NCBI GenBank assembly: GCA_030430575.1
Contig: JAUIKF010000014.1
Span: 1 to 64,000, forward strand
DNA length: 64,000 bases
Source: Bacteroidia bacterium
GTDB lineage: Bacteria; Bacteroidota; Bacteroidia; J057
Reading direction: 5' to 3'
The notes beneath the pieces are model-generated. The model saw only the letters and a program-made list of their open reading frames with translations. It was not told the origin of the DNA and ran no database searches. Every line of letters begins with the position of its first letter. The first letter of the stretch is position 1. The translations under genes and the position numbers were made by a program. Shown here piece by piece: positions 8,371 to 17,942 of the stretch.

Positions 8371-10338
8371 CTACCGCCTGATCAACTGCTTGATACTCGC
8401 CAATTGCTTGGCATTGTAGGAGCCTTTCCGGCCTGTACTCAGGTCGATGTGATACAGTCCAGGGATCAGTTTTGATACATTGACTTCATGCTTATTGAGG
8501 CCCGTTTCTAGGGAAATAGGCTGTTTGAGCACCGTCTGACCTGTGATGTTCATGAAGGTGATTTCAGCCTTGACCGCTTCGCTGGCATTGAGTTGGAAAT
8601 AGACCTTGTCATCTGCGGGATTGGGGTAAGCTTGAATTTTTACTTCCGTCCCAAAATCATCACTGATCATCACCGAGACAATGTCAGATAGCGTACTGCT
8701 GCCATTGAAGTCAACCTGCTTGAGGCGGTAGTAGGAAATGCCTTTGTGAGGCTTGTGATCCAAGGTGGTATAGGTCCGTGGTACGGTACTGTTGCCAGCA
8801 CCAGCGATCTGCTCAAGGCGTTCAAATACCACGCCGTCAATAGAACGTTGCACCTCAAAGAAGTCGTTATTCGTTTCCGTTGCTGTCTGCCAATTGAGGC
8901 GGACAATGCTATTATTTTCCACAATCGCATCAAAATAGGTGAGCCCTACAGGGAAGGTAGATGCATAGCAGCTAACGGGCGCGATCTCCGCATTGTCAAT
9001 AATAGGTACCTTTTGATTGAGCCATGGATCAAACATGGTATTGGTAAGTGAAGTATCACTCGTCCCCAACCAGTCTTGTAGCAAAGTAGTGAATACCTGG
9101 CGGTAGTCGTATTGCTTGGTCGTGATGATGTTGTTGGAGACTGAGCTAAGGTTAGGGTTATTGCCTGTAATGCCCCCATTGACGGACGTTCCAAAAATCA
9201 TCATAGGAGCCATTGTTCCATGATCTGTCCCTTTACTTCCATTTTCACCGATTTGGCGTCCAAATTCGGAGAAGGTTGCAGCCATTACTTTGTCTGCATG
9301 TCCATTGGCGCGGAGGTCATCGATAAATGCTTTGATGGCGCCAGAGAGGTGATATAAGAGCACTGCATGGGTACCTTTGGCTGGATCACTAGCATCTACC
9401 TGATTGCTATGGGTGTCAAAGCCTTCCATTCGGACGAGGTACACCCGGGTCTGCAAGCCTCCGTCTATGAGACGAGCGATGGTCTTGAGCTGTGGTGTGA
9501 GGGGATTATCATAATAATAAGCGGCACTTGAGTGATACGTATCGGGATAGGTAACGCCAGCCGCATTTGACCCCAGGTTATACGCATCATTAAGGCGCTG
9601 TGCATATTCATTTCCACTTCGCTGGGTATCCAATAGATATTGGAGTTGCTCTCCATATTGGGTATTGGGGATATTGGTTGGCAAGGTGCCGCCTACACTG
9701 GTAATCAAATTATAGAAGTCCGTAGGGCTGTCGCCAATGGCCAAGCCCGTAGGAGCTCCTTGCAATCTGCTGAAACCCAAGGACAGTGCCCTGCTCCCAA
9801 ACTCTAATGCGAGCGGATCAGGCATGGTAGGATTCGGATAAGCAGCAGGAAAATTAGGAAAACGATCATCCAGGTAACGCCCGATCCAACCAGAACGAAT
9901 GGTCTGCCCAGCAGGGGTAGAATCTCCGCCTGTCAACCAAAGGTCTGATCCTTTGAAGTGGGAGCGGTCGACGTTGTCGTACCCTACGCCTTGGATGAAA
10001 TTGACAAAGCCATCATCATACAGGGACTTGATCCCTGCCATTTCAGGATGGACCGCATTGGTGGCATTGAGGGAAAGGTATGCACCTGCTCCCGTATCGC
10101 GAATGCCAACTGTAGGGCGGTAGTTACGGTATGTCGAGTATTGATCCAGTGGGATGAGGGTATTAAGCCCATCATTGCCGCCGTGGAGTTGTATAAGAAT
10201 CAAAATTCGTTGGTCTACCTCTGCACAGGTAAGGTGTGTGGAGAGGGAGTTGGCCATGGTCCGGATAGGGAGACCATTAAGCACCATCGGTGCCAAACCT
10301 ATAGGAGCTAAGCTCTTGAGAAAGTTACGTCTTTTCAT
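8371..10338 (-). CDS. DUF1501 protein with a T9SS sorting domain, secreted
   Basis: 655 residues. An N-terminal signal of twin-Arg type (MKRRNFLKSLAP) precedes a DUF1501 domain, a relative of the sulfatase/alkaline phosphatase fold: LILIQLHGGNDGLNTLIPL, DRSHFKGSDLWLTGG, GFDTHSNQ, TFSEFGRQIGENGSKGTDHGTMAPMMIFG. A fibronectin-like segment (NNSIVRLNWQTATETNNDFFEVQRS) leads to a C-terminal T9SS sorting domain (IQAYPNPADDKVYFQ...GLYHIDLS). It is probably exported and attached to the cell surface. Function unknown; it is encoded after its usual partner DUF1800, with a long inverted repeat between the two genes. Confidence 0.88.
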   Translation of the reverse strand: MKRRNFLKSLAPIGLAPMVLNGLPIRTMANSLSTHLTCAEVDQRILILIQLHGGNDGLNTLIPLDQYSTYRNYRPTVGIRDTGAGAYLSLNATNAVHPEMAGIKSLYDDGFVNFIQGVGYDNVDRSHFKGSDLWLTGGDSTPAGQTIRSGWIGRYLDDRFPNFPAAYPNPTMPDPLALEFGSRALSLGFSRLQGAPTGLAIGDSPTDFYNLITSVGGTLPTNIPNTQYGEQLQYLLDTQRSGNEYAQRLNDAYNLGSNAAGVTYPDTYHSSAAYYYDNPLTPQLKTIARLIDGGLQTRVYLVRMEGFDTHSNQVDASDPAKGTHAVLLYHLSGAIKAFIDDLRANGHADKVMAATFSEFGRQIGENGSKGTDHGTMAPMMIFGTSVNGGITGNNPNLSSVSNNIITTKQYDYRQVFTTLLQDWLGTSDTSLTNTMFDPWLNQKVPIIDNAEIAPVSCYASTFPVGLTYFDAIVENNSIVRLNWQTATETNNDFFEVQRSIDGVVFERLEQIAGAGNSTVPRTYTTLDHKPHKGISYYRLKQVDFNGSSTLSDIVSVMISDDFGTEVKIQAYPNPADDKVYFQLNASEAVKAEITFMNITGQTVLKQPISLETGLNKHEVNVSKLIPGLYHIDLSTGRKGSYNAKQLASIKQLIRR

Positions 10339-10386
10339 GAAGGAAGAAATAAAGGAGAATGAAAAATGGAGAATTAAAAATGAAGA

Positions 10387-10618
10387 GGGGCCGCTTCGCT
10401 GCGAGACCGTTCGTCCTGCGGACTCACTACGAGAGGCGAGACCGCTCGCCTTTCAGGCTCGCTACGAGACAAGAGACAAGAAAAGTGCCTTTAGTCTCGG
10501 AGCGAGGCGAGTCTTCGAGCCGAGCGGTCTCGCAGTGAGTGCCGAAGGCGCGAACGATCTCGCAGTGAGGGCTTCGCCCGAACGGTCTCGCAGCGAGCCC
10601 GAAGGGCGAGCGGTCTCA
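10387..10618. repeat. Large modular inverted repeat, GACCGCTCG family, copy 1
   Basis: The left arm has three units of the type GACCGYTCG-hairpin-CTCRCTACGA. The centre is AGACAAGAGACAAG...TTTAGTCTC. The right arm has four reverse-complement units ending GGTCTCA at 10612-10618. Here the unit junction word is TACGA/TGCGA (TCGCAG on the other strand) rather than the CTGTCA of copies 2-4, so units look homogenised within a copy. Internal hairpins include GCC-TTTCA-GGC at 10448-10458 and GGGCTTCGCCC in the right arm. Its last TCA is the reverse complement of the DUF1800 stop codon. Confidence 0.9.
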
Positions 10619-12277
10619 CCCCAGCTGAAACTCAGGCGATTGAACAATGCCACGGATGAGCTTCTCTATCTGAGGACGCACAGCATTGTCATTGCCCGTG
10701 AGGATATAATTGTCCCATTCCATAGACCAATTGGTCTGGGTGAGGTTGTCCAACAAGAGGTCATTCAGAAAGTAATTGAATCGAGTGGTGTCTAGCGGTT
10801 TTGGGAAAGCATAGTCTGTGATTTCTTTGACCAGGGTTACTGCGTTCCTAGGGTCAGAAACATTGGATGGGTCATCGACAAAATTCATGGGATTGAACGT
10901 CACATGAATGCTCCCCCAAGTCAGCAACTTTTGACCGGTATACAGCATATCGAGGAATTTATACCGGAAAGGAAGGGTATTGGCACTGATCCAAGACTTG
11001 CTGAAGGAAGGCGCCTGATGATAGGCTTTGTAGCCAGCTACAGACGGCGGACTCCACAAGTCCATATTCGCCTCTAATAAGACAAAACGCAATACCGTAT
11101 CGCGGTAAAATTCGTGGTAATGCTTGTACCGGTTGGTTGCTTCATCTGGGCGGTCGATTTTGAAAAAACGCATGGTTTTGATAAACCATTCCATCGGAGA
11201 CAAGATCTTTGCCCCGATAAACTCATCATTACTATTGCTATCATCCGCATCATAGAAATGCTTACTCTTCAGCAGCGGCTCTACGATCTTGAGCAACTCA
11301 TAGTTGTTGTTGTACAAGATGGTCGCTAGAGGAGAAATGATGTCATTTTCTACTTCTGTAGTGATTTCACTATGGACTAGCAAGCGATAGAGCTTGCGCA
11401 CATAGTTCTTGGCCGTCGCGATTTGGCTAAAGACCATATTGATAAAGGCATCAAATTCTGCATAGATGCCCGCATCATTGCTACCACCGGTGATAGTCGT
11501 ATTGTTAAATGCACTACTGAAAGTCTTATTGGTGGTGTCGTGGTGTCCGGCATGTAGATACCCTCTGGGAATGCCCGTATCGGGGTCCTTATTATTGGGG
11601 TCATCCCATACATTTCTTTGCTTGATACCCGTAAAAAGCCGTGCAGCCTCTTGGATATCATATTCTGTATAAGTGGTGTAGTCACCAGGACCTATCTGTT
11701 CGCCTTTACCGATAGTAAATAGCTCCAAGACTTCACGAGGGAAATTCTCATTGGGATACCACTTCGTGCTCGAACTAGAGTCGAGATACTCAATCATGGA
11801 GTTGTCCATGATGATCTTGCGCGCCAGCGTCTTGATGCTGCCGTTTATGTATTGGCGGAAAAGGTGCATCTGAGAGAACTGGTTCTCGGATCGCTTGGCG
11901 TGATGGTCTACGACAAAAATGGTGTGGTAGTAAAAAGTAAGCTTTTGGGCAATGTGTGGTGCATTGTTATTATGAAAAGCCTCGTCTAGCCACCAACCAG
12001 TAAGGTAGGTATGGCGCAAGTAGTCTCCACTGCCGCCAGTAGTACTATTTTTACTACTATCATTGCCATAAACCCAGGTTTTGCCATTGGCAGGGTCTAG
12101 GGGATCTGGCGGCATGGCAAAGCCCGAAGGCGCCAGTAATGCATTGACTGCCTGGGTGGCCGTCATAGCTGCAAATGTGTCAATCTCTGCGCGGGTCACT
12201 CCCATGGTAGTACGACGGAGCAGGTGAGCTGCGCGCTCTAGGCCTAAAGGACCTGTTAAGGGGTCAAGAGATGCCAT
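10616..12277 (-). CDS. DUF1800 family protein
   Basis: 553 residues. DUF1800 landmarks include AAHLLRRTTMGVTRAEIDTFAAMT near the start, the HNNNAPHIAQKLTFYYHTIFVVD region, PNENFPREVLELFTIGKGE, YTEYDIQEAARLFTG, and the C-terminal WSPPSVAGYKAYHQAP followed by SPEFQLG. No clear signal peptide is seen, as is common in the family. It is nearly always encoded before a DUF1501 protein, as here, and the two are thought to act together at the envelope; the activity is unknown. The TGA stop codon is the terminal TGA of the adjacent large inverted repeat. Confidence 0.9.
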   Translation of the reverse strand: MASLDPLTGPLGLERAAHLLRRTTMGVTRAEIDTFAAMTATQAVNALLAPSGFAMPPDPLDPANGKTWVYGNDSSKNSTTGGSGDYLRHTYLTGWWLDEAFHNNNAPHIAQKLTFYYHTIFVVDHHAKRSENQFSQMHLFRQYINGSIKTLARKIIMDNSMIEYLDSSSSTKWYPNENFPREVLELFTIGKGEQIGPGDYTTYTEYDIQEAARLFTGIKQRNVWDDPNNKDPDTGIPRGYLHAGHHDTTNKTFSSAFNNTTITGGSNDAGIYAEFDAFINMVFSQIATAKNYVRKLYRLLVHSEITTEVENDIISPLATILYNNNYELLKIVEPLLKSKHFYDADDSNSNDEFIGAKILSPMEWFIKTMRFFKIDRPDEATNRYKHYHEFYRDTVLRFVLLEANMDLWSPPSVAGYKAYHQAPSFSKSWISANTLPFRYKFLDMLYTGQKLLTWGSIHVTFNPMNFVDDPSNVSDPRNAVTLVKEITDYAFPKPLDTTRFNYFLNDLLLDNLTQTNWSMEWDNYILTGNDNAVRPQIEKLIRGIVQSPEFQLG

Positions 12278-13070
12278 AAGATATCGGATTCAGGTTTAGT
12301 ACAAGGAAAAACAAGATCAAGAAAGCGTAGGTGTCTAAAAAAAAGGACAAAGGATTCCCTCATCTGAAAAAAAAGTATTTTTCAAACTAAAACAGCCAGA
12401 ACGAAATAAATTTTTCTGCTTAGATTATTTAGTTTGTTGCATAATTAAGCCTAAATAATTCGCAGATGTCGATGAAGTTCCTGACCTTCTTACAACTTAG
12501 AATAGTCCCTACGACTTGGCGAGGCATGACAATCGTACATGCCAAGCGCTTACAAATAACTGAATATTGCAATTACAAGCTACGTCGGAATTTGTGTACC
12601 TGGTGGGAATAGAGGTTTGGGTACAACTCTTCTATTCCACAAAAAACAGGCCATAAACACATTTGTGCCAAATTTCCGATGATGCTTTCTTTACCTATGG
12701 GGATAAAACTAGGGATTTGAAGGAGGGGAATAAATCGAAAAGGAGGGTTAACCTAACATTTATTTTAATCACATAAGTCTTTAAATGAAATGCCTGGGTG
12801 GAATATTTACTCAAAAACACTTTTCCGTGGTTAAAACTATTGGTATCCAATAACTTTTTTTCATAAAATGAATTTTTTTTGTCAAAGTGGTAGATGTATT
12901 AATGGAGAAAGTTACCTTTTCCCAAAAGAGCTATTGCCGACCGACTGCGTATTTTTACAGACAACTGACTACTAAATGATACATTTTAATAGAATTCGTA
13001 GAAAAAGATACTTTTAAGGACATGAAGTGCAGAATGTCTCAAATATCTTACAGCTTCAAGGTTGTTTTTT
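12278..13070. other. Long non-coding gap upstream of DUF1800
   Basis: Nearly 800 bp with no credible reading frame on either strand. It is AT-rich and does not show the tandem-array pattern of other junctions. A small hairpin is possible at 12528-12546 (GGCATG...CATGCC). It must contain the DUF1800 promoter near 12300 and the 3' flank of pbpC near 13070. A small RNA or a decayed gene cannot be excluded. Confidence 0.5.
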
Positions 13071-15473
13071 TTACTTTTTTGCCAACACTTCAAATGCCCT
13101 TTGGAGTTTTTTCCCTTTGTCATCTACCAAACTGAGCGTGTGATGTCCTGCTGATGGATTGAGCGCCATCTCATGTATATGGGTTGTCTGCCCTAAATAA
13201 ATGTCATTCAAATGCCAGTAAATAATGGCTTCTGGGTCTCGGTGAGTCACCTCGAATACAGTCTTGCTGACCTCCCCATCCAAATCTATAGGCACATAGA
13301 TTCTCGAACTGAATTTGGGGTAGATCAACTCCATCTGGTTATCGGTGATAGCGTCAAGACAATCTGCTCGATAGGGAGGGAGAGAAGTATAGCTAGGGTG
13401 GCGACTCTTATAATAGGCTTCTTGGGTAGGAGGGAGGATAAAATAGGCTTTGTGTTGCATATCCTGTGGAGATTCACAGTCCGCGTGCACACGCCATGTA
13501 CCCGATTCATCAAGGTGTACCAGCTGGTGATAAGGGCAGGGAGGACTCTGGAGTCCATTGACGGCTCCCCAAATGGTATCAACATCTGTACAAAGTGAAG
13601 AGGCCAAATGACCACTATGGTGGCACGTAGGGATGGGGACGAAATCAGCATGTGGCACCTCAAACCATCCTTGCCCTCTGCCTACGGCATCAAATAGGTC
13701 AAACATAACCGGCGCTGCCGCCTGGAGTCCTGTCAGGCCAGGCCGCCCTTCCCCATCTGCGTTGCCGACCCAGACCGCTACCAAGTGAGAAGGGTTACAC
13801 CCGATCGCCCAGGCATCCCTGAAGCCATAGCTCGTACCTGTCTTCCAGGCAACCTTCTGGGCAGACGCGAAGCGCTGCCAGTGACGATCTACCTCCGGCC
13901 GATTCACTTCCAATAAAGCCTCAAAGGTCATAAATGTCGCTGCTGCACTGATCGCACTATGCGCCTTCAAGGGACTAGCCGCGCGGAGTTCATCCCGTTT
14001 CTTCACCTGTTTTTGTTCAAAAATGGGAGGAAGGAAATTGTGGGCAGGGTACTGCCCATTGAATTGGTGGTAGTCGATCAAGTTGCGCGCCATGCTGGCA
14101 TAAATGCCACTTAGGTCCCACAGGGTAGCTTCTGCACCCCCAAGCACCAGTGTCAGCCCGTAGTCATTGGGGGGACGGTTCAACGTGGTCATGCCCACTT
14201 CTGTCAAGAAAGAATGGAAACGAGCAGTGCCGTATTGGTTGAGCATGCGCACAGCAGGCACATTAAGGGACCGAGCCAGGGCTTGATGGGCGGGAACCGC
14301 TCCATCATAGTCACGAAAATAGTTTTTGGGATTATAACCGCCGTAGCGCGTAGGGATGTCCGGGACAAGGGTATTGGGCAATATGGCCCCATCGTCGAGC
14401 ATGGCAGCATATAATAAAGGCTTCAAAATACTGCCCGTACTGCGCCTGGCAGGAATCACATCCACGGCACTTCCGTGTTCTTTGCCTGCGTCGGTATTGC
14501 CGATGTAGGCACGGACTGCTCCTGTTTTTACGTCCAGGATCATAGCAGCGGCATTAAAAATGCCGTTTTGCTTCAGATGCAAGTGATGACGGTGCACAAT
14601 CTCATGGGCTTGTGCTTGCAACTGCTGGTCTATGGTAGAATGGATCACCGCATGGGTGCCTTTGTGTTGCGCTTGTACGCGATCCAGTAGGTGAGGAGCA
14701 AAGTTGGGTAAGGGTAAAGGTTTTTCAGGTAAAGGCTCCAGTTTGCCGAGTTGAGCAGTTAGCGAATCAATTTCCCCTACTTCCCAGAGCCTATCAAGCA
14801 ATTTATCCCGCTTCTCTCTCAGCAAATCCCTGTTTCTCCCTGGGTGAATCAAACTAGGCGCATTGGGCAAAACCGCCAACGTCGCGGCTTCCGACCAGGA
14901 GATCTGATGGGCACTACGACCGTAGTACTTCCAAGCGGCAGCGTCCAGCCCCACGACATTGCCCCCAAAAGGCGCATGAGAAGCATACAGGGCCAGGATT
15001 TCATCCTTAGAATACCGCAATTCTGCGCGAGTCGCCTGGATCATCTCGATGATCTTTTCGAGGAAGGTACGGCCCTTGCCTTTGCGGGACATGCGTATCA
15101 CCTGCATGCTGAGCGTGCTGCCCCCACTCACAATTTCGCCTTGGGAGATATTGAGGCGGAAGGCTCGGAGGATGGCCAGCGGATCGACGCCTGGATGATA
15201 GTAGAATCGCTTGTCTTCAAAAGTAATTATCGCCCGAGCAAATTTGTGAGGGACGCTGTCCGTTGGCGGGAAGCGCCATTGACCATCAGCGGCGATGCGT
15301 GCCCCTAGCAAACGACCAGAGCGGTCAAGCAGGACAGTTGAAGAAGGATCTTTAAAGAGGGGATTGGGCAGGCAAAAAAGGTACAGGATGCTGAGCAAAG
15401 CGATAGTGATCAGCTTCTTCTTGTGATTCAGGGCAAATCGGCGAAGGTGTTGTTTGGTGGGGAAGGGTTTCAT
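13071..15473 (-). CDS. pbpC: Penicillin-binding protein 1C (bifunctional peptidoglycan synthase)
   Basis: 800 residues. One N-terminal membrane helix (KKLITIALLSILYLFCL) is followed by a GT51 transglycosylase domain with the catalytic Glu in FEDKRFYYHPGVDP and the motif SGGSTLSMQVIRM. The transpeptidase domain has SILK (nucleophile Ser and Lys), SLN and KTGTS. The C-terminal part resembles the BiPBP_C domain. It builds and crosslinks peptidoglycan on the outer face of the inner membrane. PbpC is often encoded beside an alpha-2-macroglobulin gene; none is present here, and the upstream gene is an SRPBCC protein. Confidence 0.93.
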   Translation of the reverse strand: MKPFPTKQHLRRFALNHKKKLITIALLSILYLFCLPNPLFKDPSSTVLLDRSGRLLGARIAADGQWRFPPTDSVPHKFARAIITFEDKRFYYHPGVDPLAILRAFRLNISQGEIVSGGSTLSMQVIRMSRKGKGRTFLEKIIEMIQATRAELRYSKDEILALYASHAPFGGNVVGLDAAAWKYYGRSAHQISWSEAATLAVLPNAPSLIHPGRNRDLLREKRDKLLDRLWEVGEIDSLTAQLGKLEPLPEKPLPLPNFAPHLLDRVQAQHKGTHAVIHSTIDQQLQAQAHEIVHRHHLHLKQNGIFNAAAMILDVKTGAVRAYIGNTDAGKEHGSAVDVIPARRSTGSILKPLLYAAMLDDGAILPNTLVPDIPTRYGGYNPKNYFRDYDGAVPAHQALARSLNVPAVRMLNQYGTARFHSFLTEVGMTTLNRPPNDYGLTLVLGGAEATLWDLSGIYASMARNLIDYHQFNGQYPAHNFLPPIFEQKQVKKRDELRAASPLKAHSAISAAATFMTFEALLEVNRPEVDRHWQRFASAQKVAWKTGTSYGFRDAWAIGCNPSHLVAVWVGNADGEGRPGLTGLQAAAPVMFDLFDAVGRGQGWFEVPHADFVPIPTCHHSGHLASSLCTDVDTIWGAVNGLQSPPCPYHQLVHLDESGTWRVHADCESPQDMQHKAYFILPPTQEAYYKSRHPSYTSLPPYRADCLDAITDNQMELIYPKFSSRIYVPIDLDGEVSKTVFEVTHRDPEAIIYWHLNDIYLGQTTHIHEMALNPSAGHHTLSLVDDKGKKLQRAFEVLAKK

Positions 15474-15526
15474 GATTGATTATCCTTTTGGCTCGATGAT
15501 AAATAAGGGACAATCTAGATCGATTT

Positions 15527-15603
15527 CAGAACAAGGATTGCAGAACAAGGATTTTTGAAGGATAAAGACCCTTTTCACTTCATAAATCATCAATCCTTGT
15601 TCG
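15527..15603. repeat. Inverted pair of GAACAAGGATT words
   Basis: CAGAACAAGGATT occurs twice in tandem at 15527-15553 and its complement AATCCTTGTTCG lies at 15592-15603, separated by about 38 bp. It lies between the pbpC start and the upstream SRPBCC gene. It is another, smaller example of the inverted short-unit layout. Confidence 0.5.
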
Positions 15604-15656
15604 ATATTCATCAATCAAAACCAACCTTAAACAAGACAATTGTTTATCTCCCATTC

Positions 15657-16241
15657 CTAATCGCTTTCCCCCGCCTGCAACCGCTCCTCCTCTTGCAACT
15701 GCTTGGCAGCCACTCTTTGAAGGCTTACAGCCCGTAACCTATCCAGGCCTTCCTGCAAGGATTCCCCCACGTCCTTGCTTCCCCAATGCATGAGGTAGCG
15801 CAAGTAAGGCGTATGGCCAATCTCTGCATAGAACGTCCAGGTGACGACTGTCCCTTCGTCCGTCTCTTCAAATGTCCAAGTACCATGTCCAAAGCGTTCT
15901 TCTCCAAAATCGATAATGGTCCGAATCTCGCGATTGGGTTGAGCAGACTTGATGGTCAAGGTGCCAGCACCTGTTTTTTCTCCTTTCCACGAATAAGAGC
16001 CATTTACCCCTTCTGAAATGCTTCCATACTTCACTTTTATGGAAGGGTCACTGGCTTGCCAAGCCGACCATTCCTCCCATCGCTTGAGGTCATTGACCTC
16101 GTTGAAGACGGTGGTGATGGGTGCGTCTATTACCAAAGAGCGGGTCACCGAAAAATCATTGGGCAAGAAATAATTGCCGATCAGCAGGACAACTGCCAAG
16201 ACACCGAGCCATTTGATGATATTTAAGATCTTGCGGAACAA
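15657..16241 (-). CDS. Membrane-anchored SRPBCC (polyketide cyclase-like) protein
   Basis: 194 residues. An N-terminal membrane helix (IIKWLGVLAVVLLIGNYFL) is followed by an SRPBCC domain: FSVTRSLVIDAPITTVFNEVNDLKRWEEWSAWQASDPSIKV, GSYSWKGEKTGAGTLTI, GHGTWTFEETDEGTVVTWTF, LRYLMHWGSKDVGESLQEGLDRL. The family binds lipids or aromatic ligands; the ligand is unknown. The C-terminal tail is charged and Gln-rich. The inverted GAACAAGGATT array separates it from pbpC downstream. Confidence 0.8.
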   Translation of the reverse strand: MFRKILNIIKWLGVLAVVLLIGNYFLPNDFSVTRSLVIDAPITTVFNEVNDLKRWEEWSAWQASDPSIKVKYGSISEGVNGSYSWKGEKTGAGTLTIKSAQPNREIRTIIDFGEERFGHGTWTFEETDEGTVVTWTFYAEIGHTPYLRYLMHWGSKDVGESLQEGLDRLRAVSLQRVAAKQLQEEERLQAGESD

Positions 16242-16292
16242 TGGAGAAATTTATTCAAAATTAGGTATTCATTCATTCAAAATTAATTCCCC

Positions 16293-16973
16293 TCAATGTT
16301 CCACCACAAACAGCTCCCAATGCCGCTTCGCAAATTCCAACAGCGCAGGCGGTGCATCCTCAAAAGTGGGATCAACCTTAGATTCCCCTTCAGGTGGAAT
16401 CGCCTGATAGTCAGCCTTCCCAACATTAAAAGAATAGCCACGAATGGCATATTTTTCCCCTCCTTCCAGCATAATCAACTTAACAGTAGCTGGGCTAAGA
16501 TCACTCCGACACGCCAATCGATACATAAAGGTAAGCTCCCCTATCCCGTCCTGATCCCAGTCTGAGATGTACACGGAATGCTCGATAAACTCCACCAACA
16601 AATCAAATTGGCACCTTTTTTCAAAATCCTTCACCTCCCTGACCAGTTCACATTTACCATCCTCCAAGCACACATAGTGATATGCGTGCAGCCATGCTGT
16701 CGTAGCAGAGTCTCCAATCACGTCATCTTCTGGCTGATCTCCGAGAAAAGTTTCGTCCTTTGTCCTCGTAAAAATGGCAATATTTTCCCCCTTGGCATCC
16801 CGCCAGCGATAGCCAAACAAGATGTCACCCTCATATTTGGCCCCCACCAGATGCTCAAAGTGGGACGTCTGGAAGTCCAATACCTGGACAAGCGGTTTGT
16901 CTTGGGCAAAAACAACTTGGTAAGCCATTAGGAACCAGAGAACGCTGTGCGATAAATAAAAGAATCCTTTCAT
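16293..16973 (-). CDS. M949_RS01915-like secreted protein
   Basis: About 226 residues. A signal peptide ends near YQVVFAQ. The mature part has GAKYEGDILFGYRWRDAKGENIAIFTRT, a DWDQDGIGELTFMYRLACRSDLSP segment and KLIMLEGGEKYAIRGYSF. This pattern matches a Bacteroidota family named after a Riemerella locus linked to surface polysaccharide; I recall the family rather than having searched for it. The molecular activity is unknown. The ATG at 16973 is chosen because it starts the signal peptide. Confidence 0.65.
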   Translation of the reverse strand: MKGFFYLSHSVLWFLMAYQVVFAQDKPLVQVLDFQTSHFEHLVGAKYEGDILFGYRWRDAKGENIAIFTRTKDETFLGDQPEDDVIGDSATTAWLHAYHYVCLEDGKCELVREVKDFEKRCQFDLLVEFIEHSVYISDWDQDGIGELTFMYRLACRSDLSPATVKLIMLEGGEKYAIRGYSFNVGKADYQAIPPEGESKVDPTFEDAPPALLEFAKRHWELFVVEH

Positions 16974-17066
16974 ATCAATTAAGCTAAACAAAATCTGAGA
17001 ACATAAGACCAGGTGTTTTACTTCTCACTTCCTTGTTTCCTTCGACGAAGCTCAGGACCTGCCTTG

Positions 17067-17675
17067 TTAATTATTTTTACTTCTTTCCCCCCTCAACCCA
17101 TTCATCAACAAATTCAACAACTCTTCCTTGATCTGCTCGATTGTCAGGCGCCCCGTCGGTCGGTACCACCGTGCGATCCAATTGATGGCAGACAAAAGGC
17201 TCGTGGTCACAAAGCGGCCTTCCACGGCCCGAAAAACGCCTTTTTCGGTCCCTTGACGGATGACCTCCTGAAAGCGTTTGGCGTACTGCTTTTGCAAATT
17301 ACCATACTGTTCATTCCTGGGTTCTTTGAGGTGCTTCCATTCGTCGAAGAAGATGGTAGAAGCATCCTGATTCGCTAGCACCACTTCAATATGGGCTTCG
17401 AGCATGTGCGTGAGTTTGGTTTCAGGGGAGAGGGAGGTATCGGAAAAAATGGGCTCAATTCCCACAAAAAAATCCCGGGCACATCGCCGCGCGATCTCCC
17501 ACAAGATATCGTCTTTCGACTCAAAATTGCTGTACAAACTGGCCGCCTTGATGTCCAAATCTTTGGCGAGGTCGCGCATCGAAGCACTCGCGTAGCCTTT
17601 CTCGCTAAAGCGTTTTCTCGCAGCTAAGAGGATTTCTTCTTTACGGTCGCTAAGGGGTTGTATATCGTTGATCAT
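17067..17675 (-). CDS. TetR-family transcriptional regulator
   Basis: About 202 residues. The N-terminal helix-turn-helix is typical: RKEEILLAARKRFSEKGYASASMRDLAKDLDIKAASLYSNFESKDDILWEIARR. The ligand-binding C-terminal half resembles regulators of fatty-acid or phenylacetate degradation (LSAINWIARWYRPTGRLTIEQIKEELLNLLMNGLRG), but the ligand cannot be assigned. The ATG at 17675 (MINDIQPLSDRK) is preferred over the frame's first Met at 17726, which would add a hydrophobic stretch foreign to the family. It stands alone, so its targets are not apparent. Confidence 0.85.
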   Translation of the reverse strand: MINDIQPLSDRKEEILLAARKRFSEKGYASASMRDLAKDLDIKAASLYSNFESKDDILWEIARRCARDFFVGIEPIFSDTSLSPETKLTHMLEAHIEVVLANQDASTIFFDEWKHLKEPRNEQYGNLQKQYAKRFQEVIRQGTEKGVFRAVEGRFVTTSLLSAINWIARWYRPTGRLTIEQIKEELLNLLMNGLRGERSKNN

Positions 17676-17832
17676 GGAGAGGAATACGTATGGGAAAATC
17701 AAAATTAAAATGAAAGTAAAAATCAAAATATGACGTGAAGGTCAGTAAGTTATGGGATTAATGTTTTCTTTTATTTTGATGCTTTCCTTTTATCAATATT
17801 AGGGAAGAAATGGGGGAAAGGCAAGGGGGGAG

Positions 17833-17942
17833 ACGGTTTGAACGTCTAAAGTCTGAATGTCTGAATGTAAAAAGAATAAATGACTGAAAATTGATTTCCC
17901 AATCAGACGATCGGACACTCAGACAATCAGACGCTCAGACCT
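17833..17942. repeat. Inverted octamer array, CAGACNNT family, copy 1
   Basis: The left arm (17835-17868) contains GTCTGAAT-type octamers. The right arm (17899-17940) contains CAGACGAT, CGGACACT, CAGACAAT, CAGACGCT, CAGAC with an exact 8-bp period. The AT-rich spacer is about 30 bp. The array ends 3 bp from the glycosyltransferase stop codon (TCA at 17943-17945). Confidence 0.85.

Noticed and set aside
17833-17942. Possible CRISPR array
   Set aside because: The repeats are 8-bp degenerate words without spacers of regular length, in inverted pairs, with no cas genes. The large elements likewise have no unique spacers.
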